A stretch of 64,000 nt of DNA, taken from the NCBI RefSeq assembly GCF_004917075.1, contig NZ_SSYB01000004.1, positions 832,546 to 896,545 on the forward strand, written 5' to 3'. The notes under the pieces were generated by a model. It was not told the origin of the DNA. It searched no databases and saw nothing but the letters and a program-made list of their open reading frames with translations. This document shows positions 56,627 through 64,000 of the stretch, one piece after another (position 1 is the stretch's first letter; each line of letters begins with the position of its first letter). The position numbers and the translations under genes were made by a program. The DNA is from Geomonas edaphica. Lineage in GTDB: Bacteria > Desulfobacterota > Desulfuromonadia > Geobacterales > Geobacteraceae.

Positions 56627-59140
56627 ATGGAAACCTACAAGGCGCAGCCGCGCCAGCAGCGCAGGTTGAAGAAGTCTTCCCCACTGAAGTCTTCCCCCCT
56701 GAAGTACCTCCTCTGGGGCGCCGCCGGCGGCTCCACCATCATGCTCCTCGCCCTGCTCGGCTATTTCTTCTACCTTCTCGGCGCACTGCCGAAGGTCGAC
56801 CGCCTGGCCGACTACCGTCCGCCCATCCTTTCCCAGGTCTTCGGCCAGGACGGCACCCTGGTTGGCGAATTCTACCTTGAGCGGCGCACCGTGGTGCCGG
56901 TCGACAAGATGCCCAAACGCCTGATCCAGGCCTTCGTGGCGGCGGAAGACTCCAACTTCTACCAGCACAAGGGGATCGACTACATCGGCGTCATGCGGGC
57001 GGCCTTCAAAAACGTGATCTCCATGCGCAAGAAGGAGGGGGCTTCGACCATCACGCAACAGGTCGCAAAGTCGATGCTCCTCACCCCGGAGAAGAAGTTC
57101 TCCAGGAAGCTGAAGGAGGCGATCCTCGCGAAGAGGATGGAGGAGCGTCTCACGAAGGACGAGATCCTTTACATCTATCTGAACCAGATCTACCTCGGTG
57201 CCGGCGCCTACGGGGTGCAGCTCGCCGCGGAAACCTACTTCGGCAAAGAGGTGGACAAGCTGAACCTGGCCGAGATGGCCATGTTGGCTGGGCTCCCGAA
57301 GGCGCCGAACAGCTACTCCCCCATCAAGCACCTGGAGCGCGCCAAGGAGCGCCAGGGGTACGTCCTGGAGCGGATGGTGAAGGAGGGTTACATAACGCAG
57401 GCCGAGGCGGATTACGCTAAGACCACCCCGATCGTGATCCAGCCGCTCAAGAAGGTGAACGCGGAACAATCGGCCTACTTCTTGGAACAGGTGCGTCAGC
57501 AGCTCGTGGAGAAGTACGGCGAGGAGCGGCTCTACAAAGACGGGCTGAAGATCTACACCACCATGAACGCCGAGATGCAGAAGGGGGCTTACGACGCGGT
57601 GGTGAACGGCCTCAAGGCCGTGGACAAGCGCCAGGGCTTCCGCGGGGCGGCGAAGTACCTGACCGAAGCCGAGGTCGATCCCTTCTGCAAGAAGGTTGAG
57701 GACGACATCGACGATCTCTCGCTCAAGCAGGGCTCGGTCTACCAGGGTGTGGTTACCGGGGTGAACCCGGCTAAACAGGAGCTGACGGTAAGGGTGGGCG
57801 AGCGGACCGGCACCGTACCCAGGAAAGGGATGGACTGGGCCGGGCGTCTCGAGCTCGTGAACAGCTACGGCAAGCCGGCCACCAAACGCGCCATCGGCCT
57901 CGGCGCCGTGCTGGAGCTGCAGGTCAAGGAGCCGGACAAGAACCGCACCGGAGCCGTCTTCGCCCTGGATCAGGTGCCGGAGGCGCAGGCCGCGCTCATC
58001 GCCATCGATCCCACCTCCGGCGGCGTCCGCGCCATGGTCGGCGGGTACGACTTCAAGAAGAGCCAGTTCAACCGCGCCATGCAGGCGAAGAGAAACCCCG
58101 GTTCCGCCTTCAAGCCGGTCATCTACGCGGCGGCCCTCGAGCACGGCATGACCACGGCGAGCATCATCGACGACTCCCAGGTCGAGTACGAAAGCGGCGG
58201 CGACAAGGCGTGGAAGCCGAAGAACTACGACAACGTCTACCGCGGGCCGGTGACCATGCGCGAGGCGCTCACTAACTCGATCAACGTAGTGAGCGTCAAG
58301 ATCCTGGAGCAGATCGGCGTCGGCTCCGCTATCGACTACGCCAAGAAACTCGGCATCACCTCGCCGCTTGCGGCGAACCTCACCCTTGCGCTTGGTTCCT
58401 CGAGCGTTACACCCATCGAGCTCACCAGCGCCTACGCCGTATTCGCCTCGGGTGGCTACCGCACCGCCCCGTATTTCGTAACCAAGGTGCTCGACCGCGA
58501 CGGCAACGTCCTGGAGGAGATCCAGGAGCCGAAGGTCCCGGTGTTCACCCGGATGTCGAGCGCCGCGCCGGAGGCCGCAGGGGAGGGGGACAGCGCAGGG
58601 GACGGGGAGGACGGAAAGCCGATCGAACTGAAGCAGAACAAACCGGTTCCGGTTATGTCGGAGGCGACCGGCGGTGCCGTGCCTGCCATCCCGCCTGAGA
58701 CTGCTTTCATTATGACCAACTTGATGCAGAGCGTCGTCTCCAGCGGCACCGGCAGCAGGGCCCGCGCTCTCGGGAGGCCGGTGGCCGGCAAGACCGGTAC
58801 CACCAACGACATGAAAGACGCCTGGTTCGTCGGATACGTGCCTCAACTGGTGGCCGGCGTGTGGGTTGGCTACGACCAGGAGAGAAGCCTGGGCTCCGGC
58901 GGCTCGGGCGGGCAGGCTGCGGCGCCGATTTGGACCGAGTTCATGCAACGCGCCCTCGCCGGGATGCCGGTGCGGTCCTTCCCCACCCCGGGGAACGTCA
59001 CCTTCGCCCTTATCGACCCGCGTAGCGGTAAACTCGCGCGCGAAGGGACCCCCGGTGCCGTGCAGGAGTGCTTCGTTTCCGGGACCGAGCCTACAAGCTA
59101 CGCCGCCGAGCCCGCCGAAGTGGCGGCTCCGGTCCAGTAA
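56627..59140 (+). CDS. mrcA: Penicillin-binding protein 1A, bifunctional
   Basis: An 837-residue protein with one membrane anchor (about 28-52). The glycosyltransferase domain has the catalytic Glu107 in AAEDSNFYQHKGID and GASTITQQVAKS. The transpeptidase domain has SxxK at Ser493 (PGSAFKP), SxN (NSINVVS) and KTG at 722-724. An OB-like insertion lies between the domains. It polymerises and cross-links peptidoglycan in the periplasm. ATG at 56627 follows GGAGA. A Pro/Ala linker near 640-690 is part of the C-terminal domain. Confidence 0.96.
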   Translation: METYKAQPRQQRRLKKSSPLKSSPLKYLLWGAAGGSTIMLLALLGYFFYLLGALPKVDRLADYRPPILSQVFGQDGTLVGEFYLERRTVVPVDKMPKRLIQAFVAAEDSNFYQHKGIDYIGVMRAAFKNVISMRKKEGASTITQQVAKSMLLTPEKKFSRKLKEAILAKRMEERLTKDEILYIYLNQIYLGAGAYGVQLAAETYFGKEVDKLNLAEMAMLAGLPKAPNSYSPIKHLERAKERQGYVLERMVKEGYITQAEADYAKTTPIVIQPLKKVNAEQSAYFLEQVRQQLVEKYGEERLYKDGLKIYTTMNAEMQKGAYDAVVNGLKAVDKRQGFRGAAKYLTEAEVDPFCKKVEDDIDDLSLKQGSVYQGVVTGVNPAKQELTVRVGERTGTVPRKGMDWAGRLELVNSYGKPATKRAIGLGAVLELQVKEPDKNRTGAVFALDQVPEAQAALIAIDPTSGGVRAMVGGYDFKKSQFNRAMQAKRNPGSAFKPVIYAAALEHGMTTASIIDDSQVEYESGGDKAWKPKNYDNVYRGPVTMREALTNSINVVSVKILEQIGVGSAIDYAKKLGITSPLAANLTLALGSSSVTPIELTSAYAVFASGGYRTAPYFVTKVLDRDGNVLEEIQEPKVPVFTRMSSAAPEAAGEGDSAGDGEDGKPIELKQNKPVPVMSEATGGAVPAIPPETAFIMTNLMQSVVSSGTGSRARALGRPVAGKTGTTNDMKDAWFVGYVPQLVAGVWVGYDQERSLGSGGSGGQAAAPIWTEFMQRALAGMPVRSFPTPGNVTFALIDPRSGKLAREGTPGAVQECFVSGTEPTSYAAEPAEVAAPVQ

Positions 59141-59296
59141 GCAACCGTAATCAAAGGCTTTTTGCGGTTTGCGCGGCGCTGTTTCATCCGGCGAAACCGG
59201 TCGCTGTAAACCCTTGCCAGGAGCGGCTTCGCGCCTTAAAAAGGGGCTAAAGCCGCGCCAGTTGCGGGAAAAATCACGGGGGAATCAAGAAAACCC

Positions 59297-59324
59297 TTGC
59301 AAATTACCGATATATGATTATAGT
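59297..59324 (+). promoter_or_regulatory. Promoter of the HU gene
   Basis: TTGCAA and TATAGT with a 16-base spacer, 34 bases before the ATG, in an AT-rich dip typical of a strong promoter. Confidence 0.68.
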
Positions 59325-59358
59325 GGCGTTAATTTAATCCAGCCAAGGAGGGTCTCAC

Positions 59359-59643
59359 ATGACTAAAGCAGAACTGGTCGAAGCAGTGGCGAAATCCGCA
59401 AACATCCCCAAGGCCGCAGCCGAGAAGGCCGTCGGTGCATTCATCTCCACCGTGAGCGGCGCACTGAAGAAGGGCGACAGGGTAACTCTGGTAGGCTTCG
59501 GCAGCTTTGAAGTGGCTAGCCGCCAGGCGCGTACCGGCAGGAACCCGCAGACCGGCAAGGAGATCAAGATCGCCGAAGCCAAGGTCCCCAAGTTCCGCCC
59601 GGGCAAGGCACTGAAAGACGCTATCGCAGCCAAGAAGAAGTAA
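59359..59643 (+). CDS. hup: DNA-binding protein HU
   Basis: A 94-residue histone-like protein with the HU beta-arm motif [12 protein letters not shown] and the VGFGSFEV core. AGGAGG precedes the ATG at 59359. It bends and compacts DNA as a dimer. Monocistronic with its own promoter and terminator. Confidence 0.97.
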   Translation: MTKAELVEAVAKSANIPKAAAEKAVGAFISTVSGALKKGDRVTLVGFGSFEVASRQARTGRNPQTGKEIKIAEAKVPKFRPGKALKDAIAAKKK

Positions 59644-59704
59644 TCCCGGACCAGCCAGCGACGTGCCCCTCCACGACTGTTGTACCGTCCCGGCACGCAC
59701 CGAA

Positions 59705-59733
59705 AACCCCGCCCTCACCGGCGGGGTTTTTTT
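59705..59733 (+). terminator. Rho-independent terminator of the HU gene
   Basis: ACCCCGCC and GGCGGGGT form the stem followed by T7. Confidence 0.92.
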
Positions 59734-60096
59734 ATAAACGTATACGTTTCAATAAAAACTTGCCTTTTATCCCCTTCCTGTAGTAAAGCTTTCTGACTGA
59801 CTGACATCAGTTCCAACGGGGGACCTCCCCCTCCCATCGATCCAACCCCTCGCATTCAGGTATATCCCCACGAGAAATGCGGCAGCAACCATGGTTGGCG
59901 ACGATGTAAGGTTTGCCGGTCATATTGCGTGTTGCCGATCCATCTTTTTAGCTGAGCCTGCGACAATCACTGTCGCGGTGGGTTTGGCACGCCCCACATC
60001 AAACCGCCCTCCGGCGAAGAAGCCGCGTCCGTCCCACGGGGATGTCCGGGACGCAGCACGGCCGCTTTTTGCCTCGAGGGAACGTAAAGGAAACAC
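59734..60096 (+). promoter_or_regulatory. Long leader region of the DEAD-box helicase gene
   Basis: About 360 bases with no supportable gene. A possible -35/-10 pair is TTGCCT with TAAAGC around 59760-59790. A hairpin GCGACA/TGTCGC lies at 59960-59976. Long leaders are common before cold-inducible helicase genes; regulation through this one is inferred. Confidence 0.4.
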
Positions 60097-61461
60097 ATGT
60101 CTTTTGAAGCACTGAAACTCTCCGCACCTCTTGTCAAAGCAATCAACGCCTGCGGCTACACCGAGCCCACCCCGATCCAGGCCGAATCGATTCCGCTCGC
60201 GCTTTCCGGACGCGACCTGATCGGCAGCGCCCAGACCGGTACCGGCAAGACCGCCTCCTTCGTTCTCCCCGCGCTGGAGCGCCTGCTCATCCCGTCGCCG
60301 GTGCGCGGCAAGGGGCCGCGCGTCCTCGTGCTGACGCCGACCCGCGAGCTCGCTATCCAGGTGGTTGACGCGATCAGGACGTACGGCAAGTTCATGCGCG
60401 TGCGCTGCGGCTCGATCCTTGGCGGTATGCCCTACCGCGACCAGATGATGCTTTTGTCCAGCCCGGTCGACATCATCGTCGCCACCCCCGGGCGCCTGAT
60501 CGATCACCTCGACCGCCGCACCATCAACTTCTCCCGTCTCGAGATGCTGGTCCTGGACGAAGCGGACCGTATGCTCGATATGGGCTTCTCCGAGGACGTG
60601 GACCGCATCGCCGCCGCGGCTCCGACCGAGCGCCAGACGCTTCTCTTCACCGCCACCATGGACGACGCCATGGCGAAGCTCGCCCAGCGTCTTTTGAAGG
60701 ATCCGGTCCGCGTCGCGGTTGACGTTACGCAGGTCACGAACCTCCAGATCGAGCAGCGCCTGCACGTAACCGATGACATGCGCCACAAAAACCGCCTGCT
60801 GCAGCACCTCGTCTCCGACGCGAGCGTCACCAAGGCGATCATCTTCTCCGCGACCAAGAAGGACGCCGACCAGTTGGCCTTCGAACTCTACTCCCAGGGA
60901 CACGCCGCGGCTGCGCTGCACGGCGACATGTCGCAGGGAGCGCGCAACAAGACCATCACCAACATGCGCCGCGGCAAGGTGCGTCTTCTGGTCGCCACCG
61001 ACGTCGCCGCCCGCGGTCTCGACGTCTCCGGGATCAGCCACGTCATCAACTACGACCTGCCGAAGTTCGCCGAGGACTACGTGCACAGGATCGGCAGGAC
61101 TGGCCGCGCCGGTGCCACCGGGATCGCCATCTCCTTCTGCTCCATGAACGAAGTGGCCTACCTGGACCGCATCGAGCGCCTGACCGGCAAGCCGCTGCCG
61201 CAGCACGTCATCGAAGGGTTCGAGCCGACCCGCCCCCTGAGAAGGAACAACGGCGGTCCCGGTGCCAGAAAAGGGCGTCCCGGCTTCGACCCCAGGAAAA
61301 AGCCGTTCGGCGCCAAGGGGCGTCCCGGCCAGAACGAGCGCGCAGGTCACGGCGGACGTCCCGGCCAGGGTGGGCGTCCCGCCCCGGCAGGGCGCTCCGG
61401 AAGGCGCGACGCGCAGGTGGTGGTCGAGTATCGCCGCGGCCGTGACGGCGCCGGAAACTAG
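60097..61461 (+). CDS. DEAD-box RNA helicase, RhlE-like
   Basis: A 454-residue protein. Motifs in order: Q motif (GYTEPTPIQAESIPLAL), Walker A AQTGTGKT near residue 46, PTRELAIQV, DEAD (VLDEADRML), SAT-type (FTATMDD), and motifs IV-VI (ATDVAARGLD, HRIGRTGRAG). The C terminus (about 375-454) is Gly/Arg/Pro-rich, typical of RNA-binding tails. It unwinds RNA in ribosome assembly or decay. AAAGGAAA precedes the ATG. Confidence 0.94.
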   Translation: MSFEALKLSAPLVKAINACGYTEPTPIQAESIPLALSGRDLIGSAQTGTGKTASFVLPALERLLIPSPVRGKGPRVLVLTPTRELAIQVVDAIRTYGKFMRVRCGSILGGMPYRDQMMLLSSPVDIIVATPGRLIDHLDRRTINFSRLEMLVLDEADRMLDMGFSEDVDRIAAAAPTERQTLLFTATMDDAMAKLAQRLLKDPVRVAVDVTQVTNLQIEQRLHVTDDMRHKNRLLQHLVSDASVTKAIIFSATKKDADQLAFELYSQGHAAAALHGDMSQGARNKTITNMRRGKVRLLVATDVAARGLDVSGISHVINYDLPKFAEDYVHRIGRTGRAGATGIAISFCSMNEVAYLDRIERLTGKPLPQHVIEGFEPTRPLRRNNGGPGARKGRPGFDPRKKPFGAKGRPGQNERAGHGGRPGQGGRPAPAGRSGRRDAQVVVEYRRGRDGAGN

Positions 61462-61513
61462 CCTTTTCCTTGCTTTAAGCTTTTGATTTTGGTACAGTTC
61501 GCATCTGTGTATA

Positions 61514-61542
61514 CGGCCCCCCGGCGCATCGCCGCGGGGCCG
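61514..61542 (+). terminator. GC-rich hairpin after the helicase gene
   Basis: CGGCCCC and GGGGCCG with inner CGGC/GCCG arms form a stem, but no T run follows, so termination strength is uncertain. Confidence 0.45.
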
Positions 61543-61604
61543 CTTGTCAACTGAGCGAGGGCCGGCATCCGGCCGTTATGAAAGATAAGACAGGGGGTAG
61601 CGGT

Positions 61605-62792
61605 ATGTCTGCAGCAGTCGAGTTAGGGAAGGGTCTCCACTGGATCGGGGTCAAGGACCCGAGCCTCGCCGTCTTCGACGATCTCTTTCCCACCGAACAC
61701 GGTACCACGTACAACTCCTACCTCGTGCAGGGGGAGAGTCACATAGCCATCATCGACACCGTCAAGGCCAAGCGCTTCGACGAGTACCTCGAGAAGATCC
61801 GTTCCCTGGTCGATCCCGCGAGCGTGGACTACATCGTGGTGAACCATTCGGAACCGGACCACTCCGGCTCCCTTTCCAAGCTGCTGCAGCACTGCCCGAA
61901 GGCGACCGTGGTATCCAGCCAGGCGGCACGCACCTTCCTCGGGAACCAGATCCACACTCCCTTCGAGTCGAAGATCGTGAAGGATAACGATCAGATCGAC
62001 CTCGGCGGGCGCACGCTTCGCTTCATCTCCGCGCCGTTTCTGCACTGGCCTGACACCATGTTCACCCTTCTCGAGGAGGACCGCGCCCTTTTCTCCTGCG
62101 ACGCCTTCGGCTCCCACTACTCCCCCGAGGCCCTCTTCGCGGACGAGTGCCCCGATTTCTCCGGCGAGACCCGCTTCTACTTCGACTGCATCATGCGTCC
62201 TTTCAAGGAGCGCATCCTCCAGGCGGTGGCGAAACTCGACGGCGTCGAGCTGAACATGCTCTGCCCGAGCCATGGTCCCGTCTACCGCGCCGACGCGAGA
62301 AAAGCGATCGACATGTACCGCAAGTGGTCCGAGCCCAAAGCGGCCGGCCGCCGCATCGCGGTGTTCTACATCTCCCCGCACGGCAACACGGAGCAGATGG
62401 CCGAGGCGGTGGCGAAGGGGGCAGGCGAGGTCGGGGTGCACGTTACCCTGTGCCACATCAACCACGCCTCCGTGGCCGACATCCGCGACCTGATGGAAGA
62501 GTGCGACGCGCTCATCTTCGGCACCCCGACCATCAACCGTGACGTCCCGAAGCCGATGTGGGACGTGCTCGCCTACCTCTCGACGGTGAGCCTCAAAGGA
62601 AACGTCGGCGGCATCTTCGGCAGCTACGGCTGGTCGGGCGAGGCGTGCCGGATGGCGGAGGAGCGGCTGAAGAGCATGAACTTCAAGCTCCCGCACCCCT
62701 TCGTACGCTCCCCCTTCATGCCCAAGCCCGAGGTGATCGCCGAGTGCGAGGCCCTCGGACGTGCGGTGGCTGAAGAGGTACTGAAAAAGTAA
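61605..62792 (+). CDS. FprA-family flavodiiron protein
   Basis: A 395-residue protein; the start at 61605 has AGGGGG seven bases upstream, which the alternative at 61578 lacks. The N-terminal metallo-beta-lactamase-like di-iron domain has the HxExDH motif (NHSEPDHSG, near residue 81). The C-terminal flavodoxin domain (from about 255) has SPHGNTEQMAEA for FMN. These reduce O2 or NO, protecting anaerobes. It is not next to rubredoxin here, so the electron donor is not evident. Confidence 0.93.
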   Translation: MSAAVELGKGLHWIGVKDPSLAVFDDLFPTEHGTTYNSYLVQGESHIAIIDTVKAKRFDEYLEKIRSLVDPASVDYIVVNHSEPDHSGSLSKLLQHCPKATVVSSQAARTFLGNQIHTPFESKIVKDNDQIDLGGRTLRFISAPFLHWPDTMFTLLEEDRALFSCDAFGSHYSPEALFADECPDFSGETRFYFDCIMRPFKERILQAVAKLDGVELNMLCPSHGPVYRADARKAIDMYRKWSEPKAAGRRIAVFYISPHGNTEQMAEAVAKGAGEVGVHVTLCHINHASVADIRDLMEECDALIFGTPTINRDVPKPMWDVLAYLSTVSLKGNVGGIFGSYGWSGEACRMAEERLKSMNFKLPHPFVRSPFMPKPEVIAECEALGRAVAEEVLKK

Positions 62793-62827
62793 TCCGCTCC
62801 GCTTCACGCTCCCCCTTCCTTCCTCTT

Positions 62828-62859
62828 ACGACCTCCTTCCCCCACCGGGGGGAGGTCGT
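62828..62859 (+). terminator. Hairpin between the flavodiiron gene and priA
   Basis: ACGACCTCC and GGAGGTCGT are perfect 9-base arms around a 14-base loop. No long T run follows, so it is a weak terminator candidate. Confidence 0.5.
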
Positions 62860-62890
62860 TAACCCTTAGCGCAGCAGACATCTCTACTCC

Positions 62891-64000
62891 ATGCAGACAG
62901 CCCGCCAGCACATCGTAGAGGTCGCCATCCCCCTCCCCTTGGAGGGAAGCTTCCACTACCTCGTGCCCGAACGCCTCTCGTCCGTGGCCGTTGCCGGCAA
63001 GCGTGTCCTCGTCCCCTTCGGCCGTCGCAAGGTCACCGGATACCTCCTGGGCGACGACGATCATCCAGGAGTGGGGGAGCTCAAGGAGGTCCTCGACGTC
63101 CTCGACGAGGAGCCGCTCTTCACCCCCTCAGAACTCGACTTCTACCGTTTCATCGCCGGATATTACCTGCACCCGCTCGGCGAAGTGATCAAGATGGCGC
63201 TTCCCGCCGGGATCAACGTGGTGAGCCGCTACCGCTGTGAGGAGTCCGAGGACGGCACACCGGTCCTCAAGGAGTACCTCGCCGGGGGGAAAAGCGTGCG
63301 CACCGAGCGGATCTACACCGCCGACCCGGAGTGTGCGGCCCGTCCGCGCGGCAAGGGGCTGGAGATCCTGGAGTACCTCCTCGATGCGGGGCCATGCTCC
63401 GGCCCCGAGCTCAGGGAACGCTTCGGGGGGTGCACGGCACAGCTTGCGCGCCTGGTGGAGCTCGGCGCGGCAAGGCTCTCACAGCGCGAGGTGTACCGGG
63501 ACCCGTTCAAGGCGCAGAGTTTCGGGCACGATGCGCCACTGCCCCTGAACCAGGCCCAGGGCGAGGCGCTCGCCCGGCTCACCGCCGCACTAAGTGCGGG
63601 GACCTTCGCACCGTTTCTGCTGCACGGGGTCACCGGGAGCGGCAAGACCGAGGTTTACCTGCAGACCATCGCGATCGCCTTGGCCGCCGGGAAGACGGCC
63701 CTCGTCCTCGTCCCCGAGATCGCCCTCACCCCGCAGCTGGTCGGTCGGTTCAAGCGCCGCTTCGATTGCGGCATCGCGGTGCTGCACTCCGGACTTTCCG
63801 ACGGGGAGCGCTACGACGAGTGGCGACGCATCCGGCGCGGGGAGGCCTCCATCGTCATCGGTGCCCGTTCCGCACTCTTCGCCCCCTTGCAGGGGGTAGG
63901 GGTAATCGTGGTCGACGAGGAGCACGAAGGTAGCTACAAGCAGTCCGAAGGGGTGCGTTACAACGCCCGCGACCTGTCCCTCGTGCGCGGCAAGCAAGCC
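62891..64000 (+). CDS. priA: Primosomal protein N' (PriA helicase), 5' part
   Basis: A 370-codon open frame with no stop, running off the right edge. The N-terminal DNA-binding part (VAIPLPLEGSFHYLVPE, FGRRKVTGYLLG) is followed by the helicase core with Walker A GVTGSGKTEVYL near residue 250 and the DEAH-type box DEEHEGSYKQ near 345. PriA restarts stalled replication forks. The ribosome site before ATG 62891 is weak. Confidence 0.95.
   Translation, partial: MQTARQHIVEVAIPLPLEGSFHYLVPERLSSVAVAGKRVLVPFGRRKVTGYLLGDDDHPGVGELKEVLDVLDEEPLFTPSELDFYRFIAGYYLHPLGEVIKMALPAGINVVSRYRCEESEDGTPVLKEYLAGGKSVRTERIYTADPECAARPRGKGLEILEYLLDAGPCSGPELRERFGGCTAQLARLVELGAARLSQREVYRDPFKAQSFGHDAPLPLNQAQGEALARLTAALSAGTFAPFLLHGVTGSGKTEVYLQTIAIALAAGKTALVLVPEIALTPQLVGRFKRRFDCGIAVLHSGLSDGERYDEWRRIRRGEASIVIGARSALFAPLQGVGVIVVDEEHEGSYKQSEGVRYNARDLSLVRGKQA

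Noticed and set aside
61578-61604. Upstream start of the flavodiiron gene
   Set aside because: No ribosome site there; AGGGGG precedes the ATG at 61605 and family proteins begin near that point.

Overview
This is about 64 kb of high-GC bacterial chromosome whose gene content points to the family Geobacteraceae (Geobacter/Geomonas/Citrifermentans group, Desulfuromonadota). The main pointers are a complex I operon with a nuoB-nuoC-nuoD triple fusion, a large homodimer-type pyruvate:ferredoxin oxidoreductase, a selenocysteine peroxiredoxin, several c-di-GMP-type signalling proteins, many parvulin and lipoprotein genes, and the cluster tRNA-Ser / SRP RNA / dnaX / ybaB / recR. The genus is inferred from gene content; no search was run.

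Layout. 1-1.6 kb: the 3' end of obgE and an HD-GYP phosphodiesterase. 1.8-16.5 kb (minus strand): a complete 14-subunit NADH:quinone oxidoreductase operon read nuoA, nuoBCD, nuoE, nuoF, nuoG, nuoH, an ankyrin-repeat gene, nuoI, nuoJ, nuoK, nuoL, nuoM, nuoN, behind a good sigma70-type promoter. GC-rich inverted-repeat elements sit in two of its internal gaps and just past its end. 16.6-22.3 kb: an MshEN-domain protein, a GreA-like factor that may start at a non-AUG codon, a PagL-like lipid A deacylase, a small unknown protein, a peroxiredoxin with an in-frame UGA at the catalytic position (a selenoprotein), an M50-like membrane protein and a protoporphyrinogen-oxidase-like flavoprotein. 22.4-29.5 kb: a CbpA-type DnaJ, two parvulin chaperones (one periplasmic, one lipoprotein), mfd and a small unknown gene.

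29.5-36.7 kb: tRNA-Ser(GGA), the small SRP RNA, dnaX (with an A9 run that could be a slippage site), ybaB, recR, pyruvate:ferredoxin oxidoreductase and a cold-shock protein. 36.7-46.8 kb: a pentapeptide-repeat protein, uvrA with a tiny zinc-ribbon gene behind it, a lipoprotein, srkA, a lipoprotein/GGDEF pair whose GGDEF domain has altered base-contact residues, shikimate kinase, an unknown gene, a rhomboid-like protein lacking the catalytic serine, and an HExxH lipoprotein. 46.9-50.6 kb: a two-gene unit (a membrane-anchored protein and a LysM protein with an 80-bp perfect hexanucleotide repeat) facing a lytic transglycosylase. 50.8-56.3 kb (minus strand): glutamate dehydrogenase with a structured leader, a PilT-like ATPase, a DUF4388/MshEN-like protein and a CitG/MdcB-like protein. 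56.6-64 kb (plus strand): penicillin-binding protein 1A, HU, a DEAD-box RNA helicase with a long leader, a flavodiiron protein and the 5' part of priA.

Most genes are chromosomal housekeeping functions. I see no phage, transposase, CRISPR array or classic genomic island. The unusual content is in details: the UGA-encoded selenocysteine, the ankyrin gene inside complex I, the altered GGDEF domain, the dnaX A9 run, the probable pseudo-rhomboid and the repeat elements inside the nuo operon.
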